Shown: one piece after another, positions 34,671 through 44,236 of the stretch
Numbering within the stretch: the stretch's first letter is position 1
How the letters are laid out: the number at the start of each line of letters is the position of its first letter
Source of the DNA: Acidipila rosea
GTDB taxonomy: Bacteria; Acidobacteriota; Terriglobia; Terriglobales; Acidobacteriaceae
Reading direction: 5' to 3'
Assembly (NCBI RefSeq): GCF_004339725.1
Contig: NZ_SMGK01000002.1
Span: 1,083,138-1,147,137 of the forward strand
DNA: 64,000 nucleotides
Notes under the pieces: model-generated
What the model was told of the DNA's origin: nothing
The model's input: only the letters and a program-made list of their open reading frames with translations
Database searches by the model: none
Program-made: the position numbers and the translations under genes

Positions 34671-36689
34671 TTAGTCGTACATCGGCGTGCCGGGCACGAA
34701 TTCCTCACTCACCCAGTTCTGGAAGGCATCGAAACTCTGACTGCGGCCCAGGAAGCGCAGAACGATATCCTTGCCAGGAAGCGAGCCCCCCGGTTCGAGC
34801 ACCATCTGCCGATACTTCATTGAAACGGGATCATCCAGCAGGTTCACCCGGTTGAAAGTCGAAAAGAAGTCGAGCGCGATCACCTTGTCATACAGGTAAG
34901 TGTAGTAGTTCGATGAGTAGCCGGTCAGATGCGTAAAGCTCGCGTACATCCGGTTGCCGTCCACCCACTCATAGGGCACGAAGCGCTCGTAGTCTGATTT
35001 GAGCAGTGCATCGAGATCCAGCGCGGCCGGGTCATTCTGATGGGTATCCAGTGAATAGCTGGTGTAGAAGAGCTGCGAACGCACCCAGTCGGCACGCCCA
35101 AACGCTCCGGCGCGATTCATCTTCAGCACCAGCTCCGCCGGAATCGGCTCGTTGGTTTGATAGTGGTGCGCAAAGGTGGCCAGAAGGCGCGGGTCGCGAA
35201 AGAACTCTTCGAGCGTCTGCGAGGGAACCTCGACGAAATCTCCTTCTGTCGCAATTCCACTCACCCCGGCCCACTGCTGTTGCCCCCCAAGGATCGCGTG
35301 CATCAGGTGGCCGAACTCGTGAAAATAGGTCACCACATCGCTGTACTGCATGAGCCCTGGATCATCCTTTGTGCCGCCCGGGAAGTTGCAGATCAGCGCT
35401 GCCTCTGGAACCTGCCGGTCTCGAATGCCCGGAATCAAAGGATGCGCGCTGAACCACTTATCCTTGCCCTCGCGCGGATGCATATCCAGGTAGAAGCGGC
35501 CTATGCGCCCGCGAGCCGTTGTCGTTGCCCCGTCGAAGACATCCCACGCGCTGACGGACTCATGCCATACTTCGGCGCCCTCCGCTGGAAGGAAGGTCAC
35601 CTTGAAGAGCTTCTCCGCCGTCTCCAGCACGCCTCTTTCTACGCGTTCATAAGGGAAATAAGGCCGCACCGACTGCGAGTCAAAGTCGAAGGCCGTACGG
35701 CGATACTGCTCATACCAATACCCTCGATCGGCCGCGGAAAGCTTCTCGACGCCAGACTCGCGAGCCTGCACAAACTCCATCACCATGGCATATTCGCGCT
35801 CTGCGCCGCCCTTGGTCGCCTTATCGAGCTGATCGAGAAAAGCCTGCATGTTTCCCGCCGACTCCATCATCTGATCGGCAGTCGCAAGGTCGGCCCAGGT
35901 ACTGAAGCCGAGTGTCGTGGCAATCTCCTGCCGCGTCGCCAACAGGTCCATCAACACCTGCCGGTTCGCCGGATACGCCCGCGTCTGGTAGGCAAGAAAC
36001 ATGTTGCGCCGCAGCTCAGCGCTCTTCGCAAAGGTCATCACCGGCAGAAAATCCGGATAATCCGTGGTAAGCGTAACCGTGCCATCTTCACTCGGCGGAT
36101 GGGATGCGAGGAAGTCCTGCGGAAGTCCATCCAGTTCAGCCGCGCTCTTCACCGTCACTCGGTTGCCGCCCTCCTGCACGTTGCGAGCGAACGTCAGCGA
36201 GAGCAGCGTAGCCTTGTCCTGCAGCTCCTTGATGTGGGCGCGCATGGCATCATCCTTATCCACGCCAGCCAGCCGATACTGCAGCAGCGTGCGCTCGGCG
36301 TAATGGCGGGTGGCATCATCGGCGGAGCTCAAATCGATAGCGCTCAACGCCTTGTAGACATCCTGATTGAGCGCGAGTATCGTGCCCGCCTCTGCGATCT
36401 GCTGTGTCAACGCCTGCGCCGCGTCGCGCACTTCCTTGGAGGTCGCGACGCTGTTCAGCAGCCCTGTCTGCGAGCCCGCCGCACCCAGCTCTGCCACGGC
36501 ATCGTCATAGGCGCGCAGCGTATTCTCGAGCGTCCGCGCTCCGCTCACGCTGAGCATCGTGTCCAGAGATTTCTGGTGCCGCGCCAGCCGCTCCTTTACC
36601 CAGGCCTCCAGGCTTGCAGGGCTTACGCTACCGCTCCCGTCCGGGTTCCACGGATGTTCAAACTGCTGCAATATCTCTGTCTGTGCCAA
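34671..36689 (-). CDS. M3 family oligopeptidase (thimet/oligopeptidase A-like)
   Basis: A 672-residue zinc metallopeptidase. The catalytic HEFGH (HExxH, in YFHEFGHLMHAI) lies near residue 460, and the third zinc ligand glutamate is in FVEVPSQTLEEF about 26 residues later. It has an all-helical N-terminal half typical of M3 enzymes that close over short peptides. There is no signal peptide, so it is cytosolic, where it would clear oligopeptides such as cleaved signal peptides. It is monocistronic, divergent from xseA. Confidence 0.93.
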   Translation of the reverse strand: MAQTEILQQFEHPWNPDGSGSVSPASLEAWVKERLARHQKSLDTMLSVSGARTLENTLRAYDDAVAELGAAGSQTGLLNSVATSKEVRDAAQALTQQIAEAGTILALNQDVYKALSAIDLSSADDATRHYAERTLLQYRLAGVDKDDAMRAHIKELQDKATLLSLTFARNVQEGGNRVTVKSAAELDGLPQDFLASHPPSEDGTVTLTTDYPDFLPVMTFAKSAELRRNMFLAYQTRAYPANRQVLMDLLATRQEIATTLGFSTWADLATADQMMESAGNMQAFLDQLDKATKGGAEREYAMVMEFVQARESGVEKLSAADRGYWYEQYRRTAFDFDSQSVRPYFPYERVERGVLETAEKLFKVTFLPAEGAEVWHESVSAWDVFDGATTTARGRIGRFYLDMHPREGKDKWFSAHPLIPGIRDRQVPEAALICNFPGGTKDDPGLMQYSDVVTYFHEFGHLMHAILGGQQQWAGVSGIATEGDFVEVPSQTLEEFFRDPRLLATFAHHYQTNEPIPAELVLKMNRAGAFGRADWVRSQLFYTSYSLDTHQNDPAALDLDALLKSDYERFVPYEWVDGNRMYASFTHLTGYSSNYYTYLYDKVIALDFFSTFNRVNLLDDPVSMKYRQMVLEPGGSLPGKDIVLRFLGRSQSFDAFQNWVSEEFVPGTPMYD

Positions 36690-36873
36690 AACGCGTCCTC
36701 TTCTTTCCTTGGATTCAGGTTAGCGCATGGCGTTATCCGCTGACAGCCACGTACCGAAAATCAGTCCATGCTTCACCCCTGCGAGTGGTCCGCCAATGAG
36801 ATGCAAACCGGGGCCATGACGACGCCAACTCCAGCCGCTCCCCCAGGATTTCAGGAGTGTAAACTCAAACCTT

Positions 36874-38283
36874 GTGAGCATAGCGTCGCGCGAATCCGGA
36901 GACTGGCAGCTTGGCTTCCGTTTTGAAGCTCCTCCAGCGCCCGCACGCCGTATCTGGAGCGTCGGAGAGCTGGTCGGCGAGGTTCGCTCCCACATCGAGC
37001 GCGAATATGCCGATCTCTGGGTCGAGGGTGAAATTTCCAACCTGCGCTCCGCCCCGTCGGGCCATATCTACTTCACGCTCAAGGATGGCGATGCGCAACT
37101 CCCTGCAGTCCTCTTTCGACGCCAGGCATCGCTGTTACGATTTCGTCCTGAGGATGGCCTGCAGATCCTGCTCCGCGGCAAAGTCTCAGTCTATGAGCAG
37201 CGCGGCCAGATGCAGCTTGTCGCCGAATTTCTGGAGCCCGTTGGCGCTGGCTCTTTGCAGGTCGCCTTCGAGCAGCTCAAAGGCAAGCTTCAACAGGAAG
37301 GCCTCTTCGAGGCAGAACGCAAAAAGCCGCTACCTGCATTTCCGCGTTGCGTTGGAATCATCACCTCACCGACCGGCGCCGTCATTCGCGACTTCCTTAA
37401 CGTTGCGGGGCGTCGTCATGCAGCGCTCGATGTGCTTCTCTTCCCTGCGCTTGTCCAGGGTGAATCGGCTGCCATGGAAGTGGCAGCAGGCATCGCCTAC
37501 TTCAACACCGCCCGCAATGTCGATGTAGTGGTAATCGCTCGTGGAGGCGGGTCGCTTGAAGACCTGGCGCCATTTAACAGCGAGATGCTCGCGCGTGCGA
37601 TAGCCGCCTCCGAGTTGCCTGTCGTCTCAGCCGTTGGGCATGAGACGGATTTTACGATTGCGGACTTCGTCGCCGATCTTCGCGCTCCCACGCCCTCCGC
37701 AGCCGCGGAACTCATCACCGCGGCGCAGCACAGAGTCGAGGAGCGCGTTGAAGAGCTGACGCAGCGCCTTGTTCGCGCGTCGCGCTATCGCATGATGCAG
37801 GCCCGCGAACTTTTCACCAGGCTCTCCACCGTAGCCATGAGCGGCAGCATCCGCGACCTTCTCAACCGCCGCCAGCAGCGCGTAGACGAACTTCGCTTCC
37901 GCATGGAGAACGCTATGCAATCGCAGTTGCGCCTCAGGGCAGAGCAACTGCAGAGGCTGACAACGCTGACACTTCGCCGCGACCCTGTGGACAGGCTCGC
38001 CTTTGCCCGAAGGCAGCTCGACTCACTCGACGCCCGCGCATCGCGGGCAGGGCTGGTCGCTGTTGCCGCAGCACGCCAGCGGCACTCTGCGCTGACCAGG
38101 CAGCTCAATGCTCTCTCACCGCTCGGAGTTCTGCGCCGCGGCTATGCTCTCGTCTTCGATGAAGACGGCCTGCTCGTCCGCGATACTGCGCAGCTCACCA
38201 CCAACCAGCACATTCGCACGCGTCTGGCTAAAGGATCTTTTGAGAGTCGCGTGACTCAACTCACCACGGACAAGGAAGTATGA
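36874..38283 (+). CDS. xseA: Exodeoxyribonuclease VII large subunit
   Basis: A 469-residue subunit of the ATP-independent nuclease that degrades single-stranded DNA from either end. An N-terminal OB fold (WVEGEISNLRSAPSGHIYFTL near residue 50) binds DNA. The catalytic domain has RGGGSLEDLAPFN near 225 and VGHETDFTIADFVAD near 252, and a long coiled coil follows (about 280-410) where XseB subunits dock. The start is GTG; no in-frame ATG is near. No xseB is in the window. The stop overlaps glmM by four bases. Confidence 0.95.
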   Translation: MSIASRESGDWQLGFRFEAPPAPARRIWSVGELVGEVRSHIEREYADLWVEGEISNLRSAPSGHIYFTLKDGDAQLPAVLFRRQASLLRFRPEDGLQILLRGKVSVYEQRGQMQLVAEFLEPVGAGSLQVAFEQLKGKLQQEGLFEAERKKPLPAFPRCVGIITSPTGAVIRDFLNVAGRRHAALDVLLFPALVQGESAAMEVAAGIAYFNTARNVDVVVIARGGGSLEDLAPFNSEMLARAIAASELPVVSAVGHETDFTIADFVADLRAPTPSAAAELITAAQHRVEERVEELTQRLVRASRYRMMQARELFTRLSTVAMSGSIRDLLNRRQQRVDELRFRMENAMQSQLRLRAEQLQRLTTLTLRRDPVDRLAFARRQLDSLDARASRAGLVAVAAARQRHSALTRQLNALSPLGVLRRGYALVFDEDGLLVRDTAQLTTNQHIRTRLAKGSFESRVTQLTTDKEV

Positions 38284-39629
38284 GAAAACTGTTTGGCACG
38301 GACGGCATTCGCGCCGTCGCTGGAGAAGCGCCGCTCGACCACAAGACCATCTACGCAGTTGGAGCCGCACTGGCGCATCAGCTTAAAACCCACGGCGACA
38401 GGCCCACACTGATTCTCGGCATGGACACGCGCGAATCCAGCACCTGGATCGCTGCCGTCATTGCCCAGGGACTGCAGGATGGCGGTGCAGCCGTAGTGAG
38501 TGCCGGCGTTATCACTACCCCGGCCGTCGCCTACCTGGCGCGCAAACACGGCTTCGCAGCAGGCATTGTCATCTCTGCTTCGCACAATCCATGGCAGGAT
38601 AACGGCATCAAGGTCTTCGGCGGCGATGGATACAAATTGCCCGACGAAACAGAGCTGCGCATCGAGGATGAAATTTTTCGTCAGCTCGAATCAGCGACCA
38701 CCCCTGCCGAATGGAACACTGAACCTCCTGCCGTCGATCTTCAATACCGAACAGAGTATGAAGACTTTTTACGCGCCGCCGTACCGGGATTAAGCCTCGA
38801 TGGTCTGCACGTTGTGCTCGACTGCGCCAACGGTGCGGCTTCGGCCATTGCGCCGGAGCTGTTTGCACATTTGGGCGGCACGATTCACCTCACCCACACC
38901 AGTCCCGACGGGCGCAACATCAATGCCAATTGCGGCGCACTGCACCCCTCGATCGTTGCTGCGGAGACAGCGTCACTCAAAGCGGACATCGGTGTCACCT
39001 TCGATGGCGACGCCGACCGGGCACTCTTTGCCGACGCAGAAGGTCGGGTCGTGAACGGTGATGCCATAATGCTGCTTGCGGCGCGCGACATGAAGGCGAG
39101 GGAGTTGCTCGCTGGCAACATGGTGGTCGCCACGACCATGTCAAACATGGGTCTCGAAGCCGCGCTGCGACGGGATGAAATCAAGATGCTGCGCGCTGCG
39201 GTTGGCGATAAATATGTGCTCGAGATGATGCGGCGACACGACGCCGCCCTTGGCGGCGAACAGTCCGGCCACATTCTTTTCCCGCATCTCGCCACAACAG
39301 GCGATGGCCTGCTCACCGCGCTCGTCGTGCTCGATATTGTGCGGCGCAGCGGCATGTCACTCGCTGAGCTGATTGCTGACCTCAAGGTGTTTCCTCAGGT
39401 CATCGTGAATGTTCGCGTCAAAGAAAAGAAGCCGCTCGAGCAATTCGTAACCGTGATGGATACAATCTCCGCAGCCGAGCGCGAACTCGACGGCAACGGC
39501 CGCGTCGTCGTGCGCTACTCCGGAACGGAGGCGCTGGCGCGGGTCATGATTGAAGCCGAGTCAGAGGAGAGAATGCGTCATCACGCCGAGCGCATCGCAG
39601 AGGCAATCAGAAGCGAACTTGGCGCATAG
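38280..39629 (+). CDS. glmM: Phosphoglucosamine mutase
   Basis: A 449-residue enzyme that interconverts glucosamine-6- and -1-phosphate, feeding UDP-GlcNAc for peptidoglycan and lipopolysaccharide. The phosphoserine loop ISASHNPWQDNGIK lies near residue 100, the magnesium loop FDGDADRALF near 243, the sugar-binding GGEQSGHI near 325 and the phosphate-binding VRYSGTEALARVM near 412. An ATGA overlap couples it to xseA. A hairpin follows its stop. Confidence 0.96.
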   Translation: MRKLFGTDGIRAVAGEAPLDHKTIYAVGAALAHQLKTHGDRPTLILGMDTRESSTWIAAVIAQGLQDGGAAVVSAGVITTPAVAYLARKHGFAAGIVISASHNPWQDNGIKVFGGDGYKLPDETELRIEDEIFRQLESATTPAEWNTEPPAVDLQYRTEYEDFLRAAVPGLSLDGLHVVLDCANGAASAIAPELFAHLGGTIHLTHTSPDGRNINANCGALHPSIVAAETASLKADIGVTFDGDADRALFADAEGRVVNGDAIMLLAARDMKARELLAGNMVVATTMSNMGLEAALRRDEIKMLRAAVGDKYVLEMMRRHDAALGGEQSGHILFPHLATTGDGLLTALVVLDIVRRSGMSLAELIADLKVFPQVIVNVRVKEKKPLEQFVTVMDTISAAERELDGNGRVVVRYSGTEALARVMIEAESEERMRHHAERIAEAIRSELGA

Positions 39630-39635
39630 AGAACA

Positions 39636-39658
39636 GGCGGGACCGCAGCTGTCCCGCC
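39636..39658. terminator. Hairpin between convergent glmM and polA
   Basis: GGCGGGAC (39636-39643) pairs with GTCCCGCC (39651-39658) over a 7-base loop, in the 46-base gap between the two stops. There is no T-tract on either side, so it is probably a shared 3'-end stabiliser or weak terminator. Confidence 0.55.
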
Positions 39659-39675
39659 CTACCCTCACGGCCGAC

Positions 39676-42429
39676 TTACTTTAGATCCCGCCAGTTCGCA
39701 CCGACACCGCATTCCGCGATGATGGGCACATGCAGTTCGATGACGTGCTCCATCTCGTGTTTGACCAGCGGCTGCACACGTTCAACTTCATCTTTCGGCA
39801 CATCGAATAGCAGTTCGTCGTGCACCTGCAACGTCATGCGGGTGTTCAACTTCTCTTCCTTTAGCCTGCGCTCGATGCGGATCATCGCCAGCTTAATCAT
39901 GTCCGCAGCTGTTCCCTGCAATGGCGTGTTGACTGCCGTGCGCTCGGCAAATCCGCGCAGATTTGCGTTGCGGCTCTGAATATCAGGAATTGGCCGCACG
40001 CGGCCGAAAAGTGTTCTCACCTGTTGCTTGCTGCGCGTCTCCTCAAGTACACGATCGATGAAGGCACGCACACCCTGGTAACGCGCAAAGTAGGTTTCGA
40101 TATAGAGGCGTGCCTCATGCTGATCGATGCCCAGCTGCGCTGCCAGTCCAAAGGGCGAAATGCCGTACACGATCCCGAAGTTCACGGCCTTGGCGCGATT
40201 GCGTGTCTCCTTATCCATCTTGTCAGGAGATACACCGAAGACCTCTGACGCGGTCAACGTATGGATGTCTTCATTATTCGCAAAAGCCCTCACAAAGAGA
40301 GGATCTTCAGAGAAGTGGGCCATCAGGCGCAGCTCGATCTGCGAGTAGTCGGCGGAAAGAAGCACGTTGCCGGGGGCCGCAATAAACGCGGCCCGAATCT
40401 CACGACCCAGCTCTGTACGTATCGGAATATTCTGCAGATTCGGATTGGTCGAGGAGAGCCGTCCTGTAGCCGTGCCAACCTGGTTAAAGGTGGTATGCAC
40501 GCGCCCATCACTATCGGCGAGCAGGGGCAGCGAGTCAATGTAGTTCGACTTCAGCTTCGCCAGCTGGCGATATTCGAGCACAAGCCGTGGCACCTCGTTG
40601 TGCAGCGCCAACTCTTCGAGAACATCCTGTGCAGTGGAGACCACTTTACCCTTGCCATACTTCAGCGGCTTCGGCAGTCCCATCTTGTTGAAGAGAACAT
40701 CCCCAAGCTGTTTCGGCGAATTGATGTTGAAGCGATGGCCCGACTGCGAATAGACCTCTTCGCCGACACTCTGCATCTGCGTCGCCAGCCTTCCCGACAT
40801 CTCTCGCAATACACCGGAGTCGATACGCACACCGACCTGCTCCATGCGCAGGAGAACAGGGCCCAGTGGCAGGTCGATCGTCTCGTACACTTCGCGCGCC
40901 TCCAGTGCCTCCACATCACGCTTCAGCACAGGCGTAAGGGCATAGACCGCCTCTGCGGCCTCTGTCAGCCGCCGTTCGCCGGTTTCCTGTAACGGATGCT
41001 CGCTGAAACGCGCCGCAATATCACTGAGCCGATGCGTGGCATGAGTGGGGTTAATGAGATAGGAGTAGAGCATCGCATCATCTTCGACTCCTTCAAGCGC
41101 AATGCCATGGTGCGAGAGCACGCGCATCGTACCCTTCAAGTCATGCACCTGCTTCGGAACGCTGCTGTCCTCGAGCAGACTCTTCACCGCGCTTACAGGC
41201 AGCAGGAGCGCTGTCTCAGCGCTTGCAGCCACGCCTATGCGCAGCTCCTGGGCAGTGACGGCCGCGGCGGTTTCCGGTTGATCGAAGAGGTCGAACATGG
41301 ACATCGCCTTCAACTCCGGCTCACGCTCTTCGATAGCTTCGGACTCCTGCTCGCTTACCTGTTCTGAGGCTGCCTGCAGCGTTGAGGTCTCCAGCGCCAG
41401 TGCAAAGCCGTGCTGCCTGGCGAGCGCCAGAAATGCATCGACCTGTGCAGCTGTAGGCTCCAAGACATACTCAGCCGCGAACTTCCTGACAGCAGGCGCA
41501 AGCTCTTTCAGTAAAGTTGTGAACTCAAGCTCAGTGAAGAGCGCCCGGCAGGCTTCTACATCGACCTCCTGCGTTCGCATGGCCTCCAGATTGAGCTCCA
41601 GCGGCACCGCGCAATGGATCGTCACCAGCTCTTTGCTCAGCAGCACGGTATCGCGGTTATTCGCCAGCGACTCGCGATAAGTCTTCTTCTTTACCTCGTC
41701 TGCACGGTCCAGCGCTGCCTCTACAGTGCCAAACTGCTGGATCAACTCGACCGACCCTTTGTCGCCGATTCCCGGAGCGCCCGGAATATTGTCGATGGAG
41801 TCGCCGCGCAGCGCCATCACATCCACAACCTTGTCCGGCGGCACGCCCAGCGTCTCGATCACCTTTTCACGGTCGAGCACCAGGTTGTCCTTCGCCGGGT
41901 TCAACACCTTCACCTCGTCTGTTACCAGCTGCAGCATGTCCTTGTCGTTCGACACGATAAAGACAGGATGATGGGCCTCGGCAGCCTTGGCAGCAAGGGT
42001 ACCGATCACATCGTCAGCCTCGAAACCCTCCATCTGCAGAATCGGTATGTGAAAGGACTCAAGCGCACGCCGGATATACGGCAACTGCTGCGCCAGGTCA
42101 GCAGGCATCTCGGTGCGGTTCGCCTTGTAGCCGCCGTAGGCCACCTCATCAAAGGTCTGCGTCTTACTGTTGAACTTGCGAACTGTCGTCATGGTCTTCG
42201 CGCGCTCATCGCGAAAGACGGGTGCACTCATATCAAAGACTGCGGCAAAAAATTCAGGCGAAAAGTCGCGACGCAGCTTGTTGATCATATTCACGAAGAC
42301 ATACGTGGCGGCCGTAGGCAGCCCATTCCTCGTAGACATCGGCCTCTGCCGCTGCATGGCGTGGTAGGCGCGAAAGATGAACGACATGGCGTCGAGCAGG
42401 AAGACAGGCGGTTTATTTCCAGTAGACAT
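39676..42429 (-). CDS. polA: DNA polymerase I
   Basis: A 917-residue family A polymerase for Okazaki maturation and repair. It has a 5'-nuclease domain (residues 1-300, with EGFEADDVIGTLA near 115), a 3'-5' exonuclease-like domain (about 330-520) and the polymerase domain with DYSQIELRLMAHF near 690, the O-helix RNRAKAVNFGIVYGISPFG near 740 and QVHDELLFDVP near 865. The proofreading domain seems inactive: the DTE position of motif I reads ALE, and the second-motif asparagine and aspartate read D and T. The length is normal. Confidence 0.96.
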   Translation of the reverse strand: MSTGNKPPVFLLDAMSFIFRAYHAMQRQRPMSTRNGLPTAATYVFVNMINKLRRDFSPEFFAAVFDMSAPVFRDERAKTMTTVRKFNSKTQTFDEVAYGGYKANRTEMPADLAQQLPYIRRALESFHIPILQMEGFEADDVIGTLAAKAAEAHHPVFIVSNDKDMLQLVTDEVKVLNPAKDNLVLDREKVIETLGVPPDKVVDVMALRGDSIDNIPGAPGIGDKGSVELIQQFGTVEAALDRADEVKKKTYRESLANNRDTVLLSKELVTIHCAVPLELNLEAMRTQEVDVEACRALFTELEFTTLLKELAPAVRKFAAEYVLEPTAAQVDAFLALARQHGFALALETSTLQAASEQVSEQESEAIEEREPELKAMSMFDLFDQPETAAAVTAQELRIGVAASAETALLLPVSAVKSLLEDSSVPKQVHDLKGTMRVLSHHGIALEGVEDDAMLYSYLINPTHATHRLSDIAARFSEHPLQETGERRLTEAAEAVYALTPVLKRDVEALEAREVYETIDLPLGPVLLRMEQVGVRIDSGVLREMSGRLATQMQSVGEEVYSQSGHRFNINSPKQLGDVLFNKMGLPKPLKYGKGKVVSTAQDVLEELALHNEVPRLVLEYRQLAKLKSNYIDSLPLLADSDGRVHTTFNQVGTATGRLSSTNPNLQNIPIRTELGREIRAAFIAAPGNVLLSADYSQIELRLMAHFSEDPLFVRAFANNEDIHTLTASEVFGVSPDKMDKETRNRAKAVNFGIVYGISPFGLAAQLGIDQHEARLYIETYFARYQGVRAFIDRVLEETRSKQQVRTLFGRVRPIPDIQSRNANLRGFAERTAVNTPLQGTAADMIKLAMIRIERRLKEEKLNTRMTLQVHDELLFDVPKDEVERVQPLVKHEMEHVIELHVPIIAECGVGANWRDLK

Positions 42430-42449
42430 CAGAAGTCGAGTCTAACGCC

Positions 42450-43499
42450 TCAGCTCACAAACATGCAGTCCCCATAGGAGAAGAAATGGTATCGCTGCTT
42501 GACCGCGTGCCGATAGGCAGCCAGCACCCGCTCCCTACCCGCAAAGGCGCTGACAAGCATCAGCAAAGTGGACTGCGGCAGATGAAAATTCGTCAGAAGA
42601 CCCTGGACAACTTGAAACTTAAACCCCGGCGAGATAAAAATCTCCGTTGCCCCGGAGTGCGGCTGCAACCCCCCTGGCCCTATCCGTGCGCAGTGCTCGA
42701 GTGTGCGCACAGTCGTTGTTCCCGCGGCGATCACCCGCCTGCCCTCGCGCAACGCGGCATTGATCTCAACAGCCGTCTCCTCCGGCAGAGTGTAGCGCTC
42801 GCGATGCAGGCGAATATCCTCCAGCTTCTCCACTCGCACCGGCTGGAAGGTGCCCAGCCCAACATGCAGCGTCACATAGGCAATTCGCACTCCCCGGGCA
42901 CGAAGGCGTGCAAGTGTCTCCGGCGTAAAATGCAGCCCCGCTGTGGGCGCAGCAACCGAGCCAGGAGTCTGCGCATAGACCGTCTGATAGCGCTCCCGGT
43001 CGCCCATCTCATCCTGCCGGTGGATGTACGGAGGGAGTGGCATATGCCCAAGCATTTCAAGCTGGGCATAGAAGTTCGCCACTGGCCTGAAGCGGAGCGT
43101 GCGCTCCCCGAACTCACCATGCGCGACAACCTCCGCGGAGAAGGCGTCGGCGAAACGAAGTACTTCGCCGATTTGCACTTTCCGCCCCGGCCGCACCAGC
43201 GCCTTCCACTCCCACTCGTCGAGCTGCTCGGTCAGGAGCACCTCGATGCGCCCCGTTGGAGTCTGCATCGCGCCGCTGCCCTCGCGGGTCGCGAACAGAC
43301 GCGCCGGAATGACGCGGCTATTGTTCAGCACGAGCAGATCTCCGTCACTCAGCAGCCCTGGAAACTGCGCAAACATGCTGTCCTGCAATGCGCCGCTTTC
43401 GCGGCCCACCACCAGCATGCGCGCGCCTCCGCGCTGCTGCGGGGGCTGCTGCGCTATTAACTCTTCCGGTAGTTCGTAGTCAAAATCGGTGACAAGCAT
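42450..43499 (-). CDS. queA: QueA, tRNA ribosyltransferase-isomerase
   Basis: A 349-residue enzyme that moves the ribosyl part of SAM onto preQ1 in tRNA to form epoxyqueuosine. It starts [16 protein letters not shown], has [21 protein letters not shown] near residue 80, PPYIHR near 150, YQTVYA(Q)[15 protein letters not shown] near 170 (not all contiguous) and the [18 protein letters not shown] end. ATG 43499 gives the family's usual N-terminus; an in-frame start at 43538 would add 13 atypical residues. Confidence 0.95.
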   Translation of the reverse strand: MLVTDFDYELPEELIAQQPPQQRGGARMLVVGRESGALQDSMFAQFPGLLSDGDLLVLNNSRVIPARLFATREGSGAMQTPTGRIEVLLTEQLDEWEWKALVRPGRKVQIGEVLRFADAFSAEVVAHGEFGERTLRFRPVANFYAQLEMLGHMPLPPYIHRQDEMGDRERYQTVYAQTPGSVAAPTAGLHFTPETLARLRARGVRIAYVTLHVGLGTFQPVRVEKLEDIRLHRERYTLPEETAVEINAALREGRRVIAAGTTTVRTLEHCARIGPGGLQPHSGATEIFISPGFKFQVVQGLLTNFHLPQSTLLMLVSAFAGRERVLAAYRHAVKQRYHFFSYGDCMFVS

Positions 43500-43546
43500 G
43501 GGGTCGTTCCACAGGAAATACGATTCAGCCTTCTGCATGCAGGGAC

Positions 43547-44227
43547 TTATTTGATTTTAGAGAAGTATCGCTCTGCATTCAGCCGTGCGCGTTCCAGCGC
43601 ATCATTCAGCTCGATTCGCTTTTCTTCTATCGCTGTGTCATCCGCATCCGGCGACGGTGCGGCGACTTTGCGTGCCCAGCTCACGGCAACGCGGGAAAAG
43701 GGTTTAGGCACAAGAAACCTGTCCCAGGAGTTAAGCACCCACGCACGCTCCGGCAAAAGATAGAAGCTGCCTATGCTTTCTCCGGTCATCTGCGCCAGCT
43801 TCACCGGGCCTGGCTTGGTCTGGTAAATTGGCCCGCGAGGGCCGTCGGCGGTAAAGACCACGGGGTCGCCACCGGCTATCACCTCTTTGAGGGCTAGCAG
43901 CCCAGCCGCACCTCCCCGCGAACTGGAGCCGCGCACGCTGTTATAACCAAGCAGTCCAAGGGTGCGTGAGATCAGCTCGCCATCGAAGCTGCGGCTGATG
44001 ATGATCGAGCAGCGAAACTTGCGAAAATACCAGCCACACGGCAGGGTCGAGCGATGCCAGAAGCAGTAGATGCCGCTCGTCGGCGGCTTCTCCGGTATTG
44101 CGCCTTCTTCCGCAATGACCTCAAAACGGAGCGTGCTGCCGACCAGCGCCATCAGCAAGGCAGTCAGGCGCGGGGCTATCGCCAGAACCAACCGTTGCGA
44201 TAAGGAGAATTGACGCTCAGAAGACAC
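43547..44227 (-). CDS. DUF374 lysophospholipid acyltransferase-like protein
   Basis: A 226-residue protein of the DUF374 branch of the LPLAT acyltransferases. The acceptor motif reads FWHRS near residue 58 in place of the usual NHxxxxD, the family's [16 protein letters not shown] lies near 125, and a membrane-associated hydrophobic N-terminus precedes them. DUF374 proteins often neighbour lipid A or Kdo genes and are thought to acylate envelope lipids. The start is GTG. It lies nine bases after the ABC permease on the same strand. Confidence 0.88.
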   Translation of the reverse strand: MSSERQFSLSQRLVLAIAPRLTALLMALVGSTLRFEVIAEEGAIPEKPPTSGIYCFWHRSTLPCGWYFRKFRCSIIISRSFDGELISRTLGLLGYNSVRGSSSRGGAAGLLALKEVIAGGDPVVFTADGPRGPIYQTKPGPVKLAQMTGESIGSFYLLPERAWVLNSWDRFLVPKPFSRVAVSWARKVAAPSPDADDTAIEEKRIELNDALERARLNAERYFSKIK

Positions 44228-44236
44228 CAGTTGATT

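Noticed and set aside
35157..36743. 528-codon plus-strand frame opposite the M3 peptidase
   Set aside because: Same reason: composition-driven antisense of a strongly supported peptidase with HEFGH.
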